From the NCBI GenBank assembly GCA_902581925.1, contig CACHQB010000003.1:37743-101742 (forward strand): DNA of 64,000 bases. The letters run 5' to 3'. Below are positions 36,911 to 45,500 of this stretch, piece by piece. The position numbers and the translations under genes are program-made. Numbering within the stretch: the first letter of the stretch is position 1; each line of letters begins with the position of its first letter. The stretch is from an uncultured Pelagibacteraceae bacterium (lineage in GTDB: Bacteria > Pseudomonadota > Alphaproteobacteria > Pelagibacterales > Pelagibacteraceae). The notes below the pieces were generated by a model that had not been told where the DNA came from, did no database searches, and was given only the letters and a program-made list of their open reading frames with translations.

Positions 36911-38026
36911 TTATTGTTTTGGAAAATAATCTTTAAGATCACCCTCTCGGTAAACATCAGCTGTACAGCAATGAAGGCCTCCTCCAAAAGCATATGCATC
37001 TCTAAGTTCAACTGGTATAACTTCCATTCCTAATTTATCTAATTGTTCAGCTTGATAGGTTTCACTTTTTTCTACACATACAGTTTTAGGGTCTAAAACT
37101 AATACATTCATTGATAACCAAGTTGATGAGTAACATAATGGTGGTGGTTCGTTATGTGCTGGTTGTGCACTGTCTACAATTTCCCAACCATTATCTTCAA
37201 ATAATTTTCTTTGCTCCTTAGGAAGTCTTCTTTGTGGGTTATTGATAATTAAACCCTCTTTAATGGGTGTAAAAGTTGCATCAATGTGAATTGGATAAGG
37301 ATCACCCGGAAAGTTAACTGCATGAACTCTATGATCTTTATAATGTCTCTTTAACCAATCAATTCCTTTGAGATTTGTTGTAAATCCATGTTGAACAACT
37401 AAGTCTTTTCCAAATCTTAATACATCCGCTGCATCAAATAATGGTTCCTCTTCTGTGGTTACAAAATATTTTTTTTCAGTCCACTCTAATCTTTTTTGGA
37501 CACCTATTTTATCCGATAAATAATCCTTTCTATAATCTGCATCAGTTAATCTTGGTTTTGGAGCAGACTCGTGTCTCATATTAGGATCTTGATTATAATA
37601 ATCTTTTAGAAGTGGTCGGTAACATAAATATTCAAACCAACGACAACGATAACTCATAGTTGCCTCTAAAATTTCATTACCTACAGTTAACAAGACATCT
37701 CTTGGAGGCATGCAGCCAAACATGGTTTCGGCTTCCCAATCAGGTGTAGAAGTTTTTTGATTAAAATCTATTGGAGTTGGTCGATCAACTTTAATTCCTC
37801 TTTTTTCAAGCACGTTTGAAAAATTATCTAAAAGCTGATTTGCTTTATCAACAGTATCTTTTGTTCTTGGTCCAAACTGACCTCGCATATCACTATCTTC
37901 AGGAACCTTTGCATCTAATGCTGGCTCTGGTGCTGGTATACAAGTGCCATCCGCTCTTCCAACAATAACATGTTTTAACGGATCCCACTCATTCCAACTA
38001 TTAACAATAGTTTTATTCTCGCTCAT
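36911..38026 (-). CDS. Glycine amidinotransferase-like enzyme
   Basis: A 371-residue member of the L-arginine:glycine amidinotransferase family, which moves the amidino group of arginine to glycine, giving ornithine and guanidinoacetate. All three catalytic residues are in family context: Asp198 in EEPLFDAADVLRFGKD, His247 in YPIHIDATFTPI and Cys353 in AFGGGLHCCTADVYR. The spacing Asp to His (49 residues) is the same as in human AGAT as I recall it. STWLSMNVLVLDPKTVCV is also strongly conserved. It is third in an operon after a transporter and a creatinase (five-base gap). The acceptor may be another amine; the streptomycin StrB enzymes are related. No vertebrate-type leader is present. Confidence 0.88.
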   Translation of the reverse strand: MSENKTIVNSWNEWDPLKHVIVGRADGTCIPAPEPALDAKVPEDSDMRGQFGPRTKDTVDKANQLLDNFSNVLEKRGIKVDRPTPIDFNQKTSTPDWEAETMFGCMPPRDVLLTVGNEILEATMSYRCRWFEYLCYRPLLKDYYNQDPNMRHESAPKPRLTDADYRKDYLSDKIGVQKRLEWTEKKYFVTTEEEPLFDAADVLRFGKDLVVQHGFTTNLKGIDWLKRHYKDHRVHAVNFPGDPYPIHIDATFTPIKEGLIINNPQRRLPKEQRKLFEDNGWEIVDSAQPAHNEPPPLCYSSTWLSMNVLVLDPKTVCVEKSETYQAEQLDKLGMEVIPVELRDAYAFGGGLHCCTADVYREGDLKDYFPKQ

Positions 38027-38031
38027 AAAGA

Positions 38032-39249
38032 TTAGTTTTTTATAATATTATGCTCAGGCCCGAAAGGAAATTTTGTAATATTTTCTGCTCCATCTTTACC
38101 AATAACCAAAATATCATGTTCCCTATAACCTCCTGCGCCAGGATTACCCTCTGGTATCATTATCATTGGCTCCATTGAAACAACCATGTTTTCTTCTAAC
38201 ACCGTATGAATATCTTCTCTTAATTCTAAACCAGCTTCTCTTCCATAAAAATGAGAGAGCATACCAAATGAATGTCCGTAACCAAAAGTTCGATATTGAA
38301 GATAACCAAGCTCAGCAAAAAGTTCATTAAGTTCATGACAAATATCTGAACATTTAACACCTGGTTTAATTAATTCTAATCCACGTTTGTGAACTTTAAC
38401 ATTTGCCTCCCAAGCTTTAAGAGATGCATCATCTGCATGATCTAAAAATAAAGTTCGCTCAAGTGCTGTGTAGTATCCTGAGATCATTGGAAAAGTATTT
38501 AAAGATAAAATATCTCCTTTAACTAATTTTCTATTTGTCTTTGGATTGTGAGCTCCATCAGTATTGATACCAGATTGAAACCAGACCCAGGTGTCCATGT
38601 ACTCTGCATCTGGATAAGTTTTAGCAATCTCTCTTTCCATTCTATCTCTCGATGCTATTGCTACTTCAATCTCTGTGTTATCTTCTCTTATATTTTTAAC
38701 TATTTCTTCGCCACCAATGTCTGCAATTCTTGCACCATTTCTAATTATATCTATTTCTTCGTTTGATTTAATCATTCTAAGCTTCATTAAATCTTTTGAA
38801 ACATCGCTAAATACTGAGAAAGTAAAAATAGACCCTATTTTTTCTCTCATATCTAGTGTTACATGATCATTTTCAATTCCAATATTTTTTGGAGGTTCAT
38901 CTCTTCCAATAATTGAAACAATAGCTCTTAAAAAATTATCTCTTTTCCAATCAGTATAAATAACGTTATCACAGTGAGATCTACGCCATGGTTGACTTGT
39001 ATCAATGTTAGCTGAAATTGTTGAGATTTTATTTTGAGTAATCACACATCCGTATGGTCTACCAAAAGAGCAATAAATAAATCCAGTGTAATATGCAACG
39101 TTATGCATTGAGGTTAAGATGACCATATCAAGACCATTTTGATCCATCAGTGATCTAAGTTTGCTTACTCGATCATTATATTCTTTGTCTGTGAAAGGTA
39201 ATTTTACTTTTTCACCGTTTTTAAGTTCAAAAAAATCTGGTCGTTCCAT
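38032..39249 (-). CDS. Creatinase (creatine amidinohydrolase)
   Basis: Hydrolyses creatine to sarcosine and urea; pita-bread fold, metal-free relative of M24 peptidases. The 405-residue sequence follows Pseudomonas creatinase over its whole length: YCSFGRPYG (Arg64), ISANIDTSQPWRR, WFQSGINTDGAHNPKT (His234), YYTALERTLFLDH (Glu264) and VVSMEPMIMIPEGNPGAGG (Glu360). The three residues sit two positions after His232, Glu262 and Glu358 of the Pseudomonas enzyme, as I recall the numbering. This is closer than any Xaa-Pro peptidase. It lies one base after the DMT transporter stop and five bases before the amidinotransferase. Guanidinoacetate could be an alternative substrate. Confidence 0.9.
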   Translation of the reverse strand: MERPDFFELKNGEKVKLPFTDKEYNDRVSKLRSLMDQNGLDMVILTSMHNVAYYTGFIYCSFGRPYGCVITQNKISTISANIDTSQPWRRSHCDNVIYTDWKRDNFLRAIVSIIGRDEPPKNIGIENDHVTLDMREKIGSIFTFSVFSDVSKDLMKLRMIKSNEEIDIIRNGARIADIGGEEIVKNIREDNTEIEVAIASRDRMEREIAKTYPDAEYMDTWVWFQSGINTDGAHNPKTNRKLVKGDILSLNTFPMISGYYTALERTLFLDHADDASLKAWEANVKVHKRGLELIKPGVKCSDICHELNELFAELGYLQYRTFGYGHSFGMLSHFYGREAGLELREDIHTVLEENMVVSMEPMIMIPEGNPGAGGYREHDILVIGKDGAENITKFPFGPEHNIIKN

Positions 39250-39250
39250 G

Positions 39251-40156
39251 TTAATTTAATGCTATATATCTTTTGTTCCATCTCATTATTAAACTGTAAT
39301 AAAATATAGATACAAAAAGAAAAAAACCACCGATTATGGTATTTGTAGATGGTACTTCATTAATACCAAATAATGGCAACCAAACCCAAAAAATTCCACC
39401 AACAACTTCTGTTAAAGATAATAAAGTCAATTCTGCTGCTGGTATTGCTTTAGATCCTATTGAGTATAAAATTAATCCAAAGCAAACTAGTGTTCCGTGC
39501 AAAGAAAATAAAGCTCCGTTATAACTAGACGAAAAGAAAACCAATTTATTTGATAAAATCATAATTGTTGCAAACACAAAACAAAAGAAACCTGCGAAAG
39601 CTACAGTTGTGAATTTTGGTGTTTCTTTTCTCCATCTTAGAGTTACAGAAAAAACTGAGAAACCAATAGATGATGTTAAACCAAACACAAAACCAACTAA
39701 TGATTTTTCACCAGTATTATCAAGAGCCATAATAATTATACCAACTGTTGCAATTATGATTGATATCCAAACATTAAGTGAAATTTTTTCTTTTAAAAAT
39801 AAAAATGCCAATAATGCTGTAAAAAAAGGCATTGCTGCTAAACAAAGCAAAGTAACTGCAGCACTGGTATTTGTAATTGAATAAATAAATGTAATCATAG
39901 CGATCCCCAATCCAGATCCACCGATTACTCCAGATAAACCTATTTTATAATAGTTTTTGTAAAAATTTTTTCCTTCCTCAAAAAATAAATAAAGATTTAA
40001 TAAAATGAAAATTGTTAAACCTCTGCCAAAAATGTACTGCCAAGGTACCAATTGAGGATTATCCATGTATCGAACTACTAATGGGCCAAACGACCATAAT
40101 AGACCAGCAAAAAGTACTACAGGAATGGCTATTCTTGGATTTCTCAACTCTAACAT
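39251..40156 (-). CDS. DMT-superfamily (EamA) transporter, guanidino operon
   Basis: A 301-residue inner-membrane protein with about ten hydrophobic segments in two EamA halves (LWSFGPLVVRYMD at the first helix; AAMPFFTALLAFLFLKEKIS closing the first half; AAELTLLSLTEVVGGIFWVW and NTIIGGFFLFVSIFYYS in the second). It is first of three genes with creatinase (one-base gap) and amidinotransferase, so it probably moves a guanidino compound, urea, or a methylated amino acid. Direction cannot be read from the sequence. Confidence 0.86.
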   Translation of the reverse strand: MLELRNPRIAIPVVLFAGLLWSFGPLVVRYMDNPQLVPWQYIFGRGLTIFILLNLYLFFEEGKNFYKNYYKIGLSGVIGGSGLGIAMITFIYSITNTSAAVTLLCLAAMPFFTALLAFLFLKEKISLNVWISIIIATVGIIIMALDNTGEKSLVGFVFGLTSSIGFSVFSVTLRWRKETPKFTTVAFAGFFCFVFATIMILSNKLVFFSSSYNGALFSLHGTLVCFGLILYSIGSKAIPAAELTLLSLTEVVGGIFWVWLPLFGINEVPSTNTIIGGFFLFVSIFYYSLIMRWNKRYIALN

Positions 40157-40205
40157 ATTGAGAAATCTAATTGTAAATAGAATTTTCTACAACAAAAATA
40201 CGTTT

Positions 40206-41459
40206 CTAAACTAAATTTTGATTTGAAAGGTTGGGGAAAAAACAATCAACGATCTCTCCTTTTTTAAATTTTGATTTACCTGCTGGTAACAAAACCCAAA
40301 TATTTGATTTTACAAATGATTTAATTCTAAAAGACTCTTGGCCTTTTAAAATTTCAACATTTATTTTTCCATTTTTAGTTGTGCTTAATTGGCTCTTTAC
40401 AAATCTTGTGAAATTCCTTTTTTTACTAAATCCATTTGTCAAAATTGCTTTAATAGATTTTTCTTCTGATAATCCTAAAGCATTTAAAATATATGGAATT
40501 ACAAAAAATCTAAAACATGCGGCTGAGGAAATCGGATTACCAGGGAGTCCAAATATTGCCTTTTCTTTCCCTTTGATTTTTGCAAACATTATTGGTTTTC
40601 CTGGCCTTATTGCAGCACTTTTGAAATAGCTTGATAACTTAAATTTTTTAACTACATCAGGTATAAAATCAAACTTACCCGCAGAAACTGCTCCTGAAGT
40701 AATAATAATATCATCCTTAGATTTAATTAATTTATTTATTTTTTGTTTAAAAATATTTTGATGATTATCTCTCAATATACTTCCACTTTTAAAATTAAAT
40801 AAAAAATTTTGATTTAAGTTTTTTATATAGTGAGTATTAGAATTTCTTACCATCCAAATTGGGATATTATCTTTATTTGATATTTCGTTTCCAGTTGAAA
40901 AAAATAATATATTAATTTTTCTTTTTACTCTAAATTGTTTTATTCCTAGACTTTTAAAAGCTAAAATATGGTTTGGCTGAACTATTGAATTTTTTTTAAT
41001 TACAATCTCACCTTTTTTAAAGTCTGAACCAGCAAACCTTACATGGTTATATTTTTTTATTTTTTGATCAATTAAAATATATTTTTTGTTTTTTTTATTC
41101 GGGTAAAAATTAATTTGCTCAATGGGAATAATTGTATCAAACCCTTTTGGAATTATTCCTCCTGTCATTATCTCTATTGTATCAAATTTTTTAATTTTTT
41201 TCTTTAATGGTTTAGAACCAGCAGCAATTGAGCCAATTATCTTGAATTGTTTTTGGGAATTTTTTTTAATTTGATTTGTATCTTTTGAATTAATCGCATA
41301 TCCATCAAAAGCAGCATTATCACCAGTTGGATAATTTATATTAGAATAAACATTGCTAGAAACAACTCTATTTAAAGAATTTACGCTATTAATTATCTCA
41401 TCTTTAATTTTAATTTTTGCTTTTTTTAATATTTTCTTAGATTGCTCGTAACTAATCAT
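40206..41459 (-). CDS. moeA: Molybdopterin molybdenumtransferase
   Basis: Inserts molybdate into adenylylated molybdopterin. The 417-residue protein shows YPTGDNAAFDGYAIN, KKFDTIEIMTGGIIPKGFDT, the MoCF-like domain with ILFFSTGNEISN and DIIITSGAVSAGKFDF, and GLPGNPISSAACFRFFVIPY. It overlaps mobA by four bases. It belongs functionally with the divergent formate dehydrogenase genes, which need a molybdopterin guanine dinucleotide cofactor. Confidence 0.93.
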   Translation of the reverse strand: MISYEQSKKILKKAKIKIKDEIINSVNSLNRVVSSNVYSNINYPTGDNAAFDGYAINSKDTNQIKKNSQKQFKIIGSIAAGSKPLKKKIKKFDTIEIMTGGIIPKGFDTIIPIEQINFYPNKKNKKYILIDQKIKKYNHVRFAGSDFKKGEIVIKKNSIVQPNHILAFKSLGIKQFRVKRKINILFFSTGNEISNKDNIPIWMVRNSNTHYIKNLNQNFLFNFKSGSILRDNHQNIFKQKINKLIKSKDDIIITSGAVSAGKFDFIPDVVKKFKLSSYFKSAAIRPGKPIMFAKIKGKEKAIFGLPGNPISSAACFRFFVIPYILNALGLSEEKSIKAILTNGFSKKRNFTRFVKSQLSTTKNGKINVEILKGQESFRIKSFVKSNIWVLLPAGKSKFKKGEIVDCFFPNLSNQNLV

Positions 41460-42058
41460 TTCAATATTTCTTTAGCTTTTTCTAAATCCTCTTTTGTATT
41501 TATATTAAAGAAAGGATCATTATTTGGGAACTCCATATTAATTATTTTAACTCCAACATTATTTGCCCATAACTCTACTTTTCTTTCTCCATCATTTAAG
41601 TCCTTTTCTAACCTATCTAGTAATTTTATTGACCATAAGCCAAAAATATTATGTCTTGTATTATTCGATTTAATAAAAAATAAATCACTATCTTTAAAAT
41701 TAATATTTTTAATGAAATCTTTTAGTATTTGTTTCTTAAAAAAAGGAGTATCCACAGGGAAGGTTGCTATCCACTGGTAATTTCTTTTATTTGTTTTGAT
41801 CCATTTCATGGCAGATAAAACTCCACATAAAGGACCAAGTCCTTTTTTATAGTCTTTAATTTTAGTAATTTTTTCTGAACTTTGAAAATTTATCGAATTA
41901 TTTGAGACAATCAAAATCTCTTTAAATTGATCAATTATTTCCGACAATACGTAATCTATTAATAGCTTATTTCCTAGGGTCACTTGTGATTTATCTTCAC
42001 CAAATCTTTGTGACTTTCCGCCTGCTAGCACTGTGCCTAAAATATTGTTATGATCCAT
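41456..42058 (-). CDS. mobA: Molybdenum cofactor guanylyltransferase
   Basis: Attaches GMP to molybdopterin to make the guanine dinucleotide cofactor. The 200 residues open ILGTVLAGGKSQRFGEDKS, the nucleotidyltransferase glycine-rich loop, with FPVDTPFFKK (metal-binding Asp) in the middle. It is encoded upstream of moeA and divergent, 43 bases away, from the NifU-like gene that leads the formate dehydrogenase genes; both directions could share a regulated promoter region. Confidence 0.93.
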   Translation of the reverse strand: MDHNNILGTVLAGGKSQRFGEDKSQVTLGNKLLIDYVLSEIIDQFKEILIVSNNSINFQSSEKITKIKDYKKGLGPLCGVLSAMKWIKTNKRNYQWIATFPVDTPFFKKQILKDFIKNINFKDSDLFFIKSNNTRHNIFGLWSIKLLDRLEKDLNDGERKVELWANNVGVKIINMEFPNNDPFFNINTKEDLEKAKEILK

Positions 42059-42101
42059 TAACCAAAATATAAAACATTCAAACTTGAATTAAAGAAATTA
42101 A

Positions 42102-42500
42102 ATGGACTTAAGAATTTTAGAAATTGCCTCACATACAGAAAACAACAAAGTTCTTGAAAATTACACTCATAAAACTAAACACAAAAATCCATTATGTGGA
42201 GATGAAATGGAAATAAGCTTAATTGTTAAAGATGAAGTTGTGAAAGACATGGCATATCAGTGCAAATCATGTGTTTATTGTCAGGCTTCAGTTAGTTTAC
42301 TATCAAGAAAGATAAAAGAAAAAAAGATAGAAGAAATTAAAGGATTTATTGTAATTGGAGAGCAATTGTTTGATGATGTTAAAATAACTTTAGAGAAACA
42401 TTGGAAGGATTTCATGGAAATTTTTGATAAAAAAAATCTCTCTAGGAAAGAATGTTTACTATTACCTTTAAGAACAATTGCAAAAGCTCTAAAAATTTAA
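42102..42500 (+). CDS. NifU/SufU-like Fe-S scaffold protein
   Basis: A 132-residue scaffold domain for iron-sulfur cluster assembly. The three scaffold cysteines fit the SufU pattern: Cys32 with Asp34 in NPLCGDEM, Cys57 in KSCVYCQASVSLLSRKI, and Cys118 in LSRKECLLLPLRTIAKAL. Two extra cysteines (Cys54, Cys60) flank the second site, which is unusual. As first gene of the formate dehydrogenase cluster it may help load the many clusters of FdsA and FdsGB. It is not a full NifU, having only the N-terminal domain. Confidence 0.85.
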   Translation: MDLRILEIASHTENNKVLENYTHKTKHKNPLCGDEMEISLIVKDEVVKDMAYQCKSCVYCQASVSLLSRKIKEKKIEEIKGFIVIGEQLFDDVKITLEKHWKDFMEIFDKKNLSRKECLLLPLRTIAKALKI

Positions 42501-42977
42501 ATGATTAACATTTCAAAACCTATTTTGCAGAAAGCATTAATTGCTGGATTTTTTTCAGCGTTCACAATTGGTGTGCTAACAGTACTTACTTACAAAAGTA
42601 CTCTTGGCTATTTTATAGCAGGGTCTTTTGGATCTTCCATGGTTTTGTTATTTGGTTTTCCTGAAAGCCCATTTGCTCAACCAAAAAATGTTTTTTTTGG
42701 ACATCTGATAACAGCTTTAGTTGGTGTGATTTTTGTTCATTTTATTCCACTACCTATTTACATCAATATTGCAGCTGCAGTTGGTATTGGGGTATTTTTA
42801 ATGATATTATTGAATGTTGTCCATCCACCAGCTGGTGGAAATCCTATAATGGTAATTATAGGTAGTGCCTCTTATGATTATCTAATTAATCCAATAATTT
42901 TTGGATGCATTATTATTCTATTATTGGCAATTATTGTTAACAAATATCTTTTGAAAAAAAATTATCCTTTAAAATAA
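42501..42977 (+). CDS. HPP family membrane protein
   Basis: A 158-residue protein with four to five hydrophobic segments and the signature motifs of the HPP family: GSFGSSMVLLFGFPESPFAQ, and NVVHPPAGGNPIMVIIGS, which holds the name-giving His-Pro-Pro. A chloroplast relative has been linked to nitrite transport, but substrates in bacteria are not established. It starts at the base after the NifU-like stop and is four bases ahead of fdhD, so formate or a related anion is a reasonable guess. Confidence 0.87.
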   Translation: MINISKPILQKALIAGFFSAFTIGVLTVLTYKSTLGYFIAGSFGSSMVLLFGFPESPFAQPKNVFFGHLITALVGVIFVHFIPLPIYINIAAAVGIGVFLMILLNVVHPPAGGNPIMVIIGSASYDYLINPIIFGCIIILLLAIIVNKYLLKKNYPLK

Positions 42978-42981
42978 TTTA

Positions 42982-43821
42982 ATGAATTCAAAATATAAAG
43001 TTACAAAATTTTCTTCAAAAAATTTTAATGATACAGAAGATTTGATATCTATTGAAGAGCCTCTTGAAATTTCTTTGAAATATAAATCAGAAGATAAATG
43101 GATTAATCAAAATTTATCTATCACCATGAGGACACCGGGTCATGATGAAGACTTGGTAACAGGTTTTTTATTTAATGAACAAATCATTACATCTTTAAAA
43201 GATATTGCTTCTGTTGAAAGTTTTGGTGAAAAAGTTGGCCAATACAACATTCAAAATAAAATCTTAGCAACTTTAACAAATTCAGAAAATGTTAATATAG
43301 CGAAAATAAAAAGAGATTTTTTAACCAATTCTTCCTGTGGTGTATGTGGAAAATCTTCATTAGATGCACTTGAGATTTTAAAAAAAAATAAAACTCACGC
43401 CTCTGAACCAAAAATTTCAAAAGATATTATAATTCAATCTCCCGACACTTTACGAGAAGCTCAATCAGAGTTCAGCAAAACAGGTGGTATCCATGCAAGT
43501 GGTCTCTTTAACACTAACGGAAAATTGATAGATCTAAGAGAAGATGTCGGAAGACACAATGCTTTAGACAAGCTTATTGGTTGCACTCTAAAAAATAGTA
43601 AGCTAGATCCAAAAACTCAATTTATTACATGCTCTGGAAGACTTAATTTTGAGTTAGTTCAAAAGGTTTTAATGACAGATATTGGTATAATGATTGGTGT
43701 TGGTGCGCCAACAAGTCTTGCCATAGATTTAGCGAATAAATTTGACATAACCCTTATAGGTTTCGTAAAGAGGGATAGTTTTAATATTTACACAAATAAC
43801 AAAAAAGTTATTGTGAACTAA
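42982..43821 (+). CDS. fdhD: Formate dehydrogenase accessory sulfurtransferase FdhD
   Basis: Delivers sulfur from a cysteine desulfurase to the molybdenum cofactor of formate dehydrogenase. The 279-residue protein has TMRTPGHDEDLVTGFLFNE, the flexible cysteine loop TNSSCGVCGKSSLDAL (a CxxC pair), and GGIHASGLF with DLREDVGRHNALDKLIG, all diagnostic. It precedes fdsGB by 23 bases. Confidence 0.95.
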   Translation: MNSKYKVTKFSSKNFNDTEDLISIEEPLEISLKYKSEDKWINQNLSITMRTPGHDEDLVTGFLFNEQIITSLKDIASVESFGEKVGQYNIQNKILATLTNSENVNIAKIKRDFLTNSSCGVCGKSSLDALEILKKNKTHASEPKISKDIIIQSPDTLREAQSEFSKTGGIHASGLFNTNGKLIDLREDVGRHNALDKLIGCTLKNSKLDPKTQFITCSGRLNFELVQKVLMTDIGIMIGVGAPTSLAIDLANKFDITLIGFVKRDSFNIYTNNKKVIVN

Positions 43822-43844
43822 ATAATATAGAGAAAAGGGTATTT

Positions 43845-45500
43845 GTGTCAAAAAACATAAGTAATTTATCTGGAAGAATTGGCTTAAAAGACAATTTATT
43901 TAAGCAAATTTCAGAAAATACACTAAGCGATAAACCGCAAGATATCAAAGAAATTGCTAAAAAACATAACCTTGGGGTTTCAACACTTCATGGAGCTGAA
44001 TCATTTTATGAATTTTTAAGACCATCTCATAGAGAAAAGAAAGCTTTTGTTTGCAATGGTAGTGCATGCATGTGCGCTGGCACACAAGAGAAGTTAAAAG
44101 ATACTTTAAAAGAAAAACTTGGTGACGATAAAGTTGGAGAAATGTTTTGCCTGGGACATTGTTATGAAAACCATGCATTCCATTATGATGGAGAAAATTA
44201 TGCTGGGAAGGATATAGAAAAAATTGACCAAATAATTAAAGGTGAAGAAATTAAACAAGAGAAATTTTTCTCAAAAAGTTTTGCCACAACAAGTTTCTTA
44301 ATGGATGATAAACTTTCATCAACTGACCAATTTAAAGATCAATTAAATAAATTTTTAAAAACTGATAAAAAAGAAATTGTTAAATCACTTTTAGATTCTA
44401 ATTTAACTGGTAGAGGTGGCGCGGGGTTTCCAACAGGAATGAAATGGGATTTTTGTAGTAAAGCAAAAGGAGAAAAAAAGTACGTTATCTGCAATGCAGA
44501 TGAAGGTGACTCTGGTGCTTTTTCAGATAGATATTTATTAGAAGACCAGCCTCTAAAAGTTATTTTTGGAATGGTAATGTGTGGATTTGTAATAGGAAGC
44601 GATGAGGGAGTTTTATATATTCGTGGAGAATATCCAAAATCTATAGAAGCCATCAATGGAAGTATCAATGAACTTAAAAAGTTAGGTCTTTTGGGTGAAA
44701 ATATTTTAGGAACCGATTTTTCTTTTGATCTTGGAATTTGTATTGGTCAAGGTGCTTATATTTGTGGAGAAGAAACAGCTTTGATTGCATCTATTGAAGG
44801 AAGAAGGGCAGAAGTTGATGTTAGACCGCCTTTTCCTGTTACAGAAGGATTATATAAAAAACCAACTGTTGTTAACAATGTTGAAACTTTAGCAGCTGCT
44901 ACAGGAATTTTAATAAATGGTTCTGAAAAATTTTCATCTGTAGGAAATAAAAAATCTGCAGGAACTAAATTGGTTTGTTTGGATAGTTTCTTTAACAACC
45001 CAGGTGTTTATGAAATTGATATGGGAACGCCGATGAAAAAAATATTTAATGAAATTGGTGGAGGATACAAAGAACCATTAAAAGCTTTTCAAATTGGTGG
45101 GCCACTTGGTGGTGTGGTTCCATTAAGTGAAATAGAAAATCTGAATTTAGATTTTCAGGAGTTTACTGCAAAAGGTTTCATGTTGGGTCATGCTAGTGTG
45201 GTGAGTATTCCTAAAGATTTTTCTATGGCTGAATACATTCATCATCTATTTGAATTTTCTGCAGAAGAATCATGTGGAAAATGTTTCCCTGTAAGACTTG
45301 GATCTTACAGAGGTAAAGAAATGTTTGACCAAGCTAAAAAGAAAACTGCAAAAATACCTTTGAAATTGCTTGAAGAATTGCTTGTTACAATGAAAAAAGG
45401 TTGTTTATGCGCTTTATGCGGAGCTATTCCCACTCCTATTCAAAACATCCTAAAATACTTTGGGGATGAAATGAAAAATGATATGGTTAAAGATAATTAA
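43845..45500 (+). CDS. Formate dehydrogenase, fused gamma-beta subunit (NuoE/NuoF-like)
   Basis: A 551-residue electron-transfer subunit of NAD-dependent formate dehydrogenase. The first ~140 residues are a thioredoxin-like [2Fe-2S] domain with four cysteines (VCNGSACMCAGTQEKL and CLGHCYENHAF), equivalent to separate FdsG. The remainder is FdsB/NuoF-like: NADH and FMN site GRGGAGFPTGMKWDFC and NADEGDSGAFSDRYLLE, then the [4Fe-4S] site EESCGKCFPVRLGSY with CLCALCGAIP. The start is a GTG. The stop shares a base with the fdsA start. Fusion of the two subunits is known in some bacteria; the usual symbols fdsG and fdsB apply to the separate chains. Confidence 0.93.
   Translation: MSKNISNLSGRIGLKDNLFKQISENTLSDKPQDIKEIAKKHNLGVSTLHGAESFYEFLRPSHREKKAFVCNGSACMCAGTQEKLKDTLKEKLGDDKVGEMFCLGHCYENHAFHYDGENYAGKDIEKIDQIIKGEEIKQEKFFSKSFATTSFLMDDKLSSTDQFKDQLNKFLKTDKKEIVKSLLDSNLTGRGGAGFPTGMKWDFCSKAKGEKKYVICNADEGDSGAFSDRYLLEDQPLKVIFGMVMCGFVIGSDEGVLYIRGEYPKSIEAINGSINELKKLGLLGENILGTDFSFDLGICIGQGAYICGEETALIASIEGRRAEVDVRPPFPVTEGLYKKPTVVNNVETLAAATGILINGSEKFSSVGNKKSAGTKLVCLDSFFNNPGVYEIDMGTPMKKIFNEIGGGYKEPLKAFQIGGPLGGVVPLSEIENLNLDFQEFTAKGFMLGHASVVSIPKDFSMAEYIHHLFEFSAEESCGKCFPVRLGSYRGKEMFDQAKKKTAKIPLKLLEELLVTMKKGCLCALCGAIPTPIQNILKYFGDEMKNDMVKDN

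Noticed and set aside
38032..39249. First considered an Xaa-Pro aminopeptidase
   Set aside because: The match to creatinase runs over the whole length, including PWRR, TDGAHNP and the C-terminal end. M24 metal ligands of true peptidases are not in the usual set.
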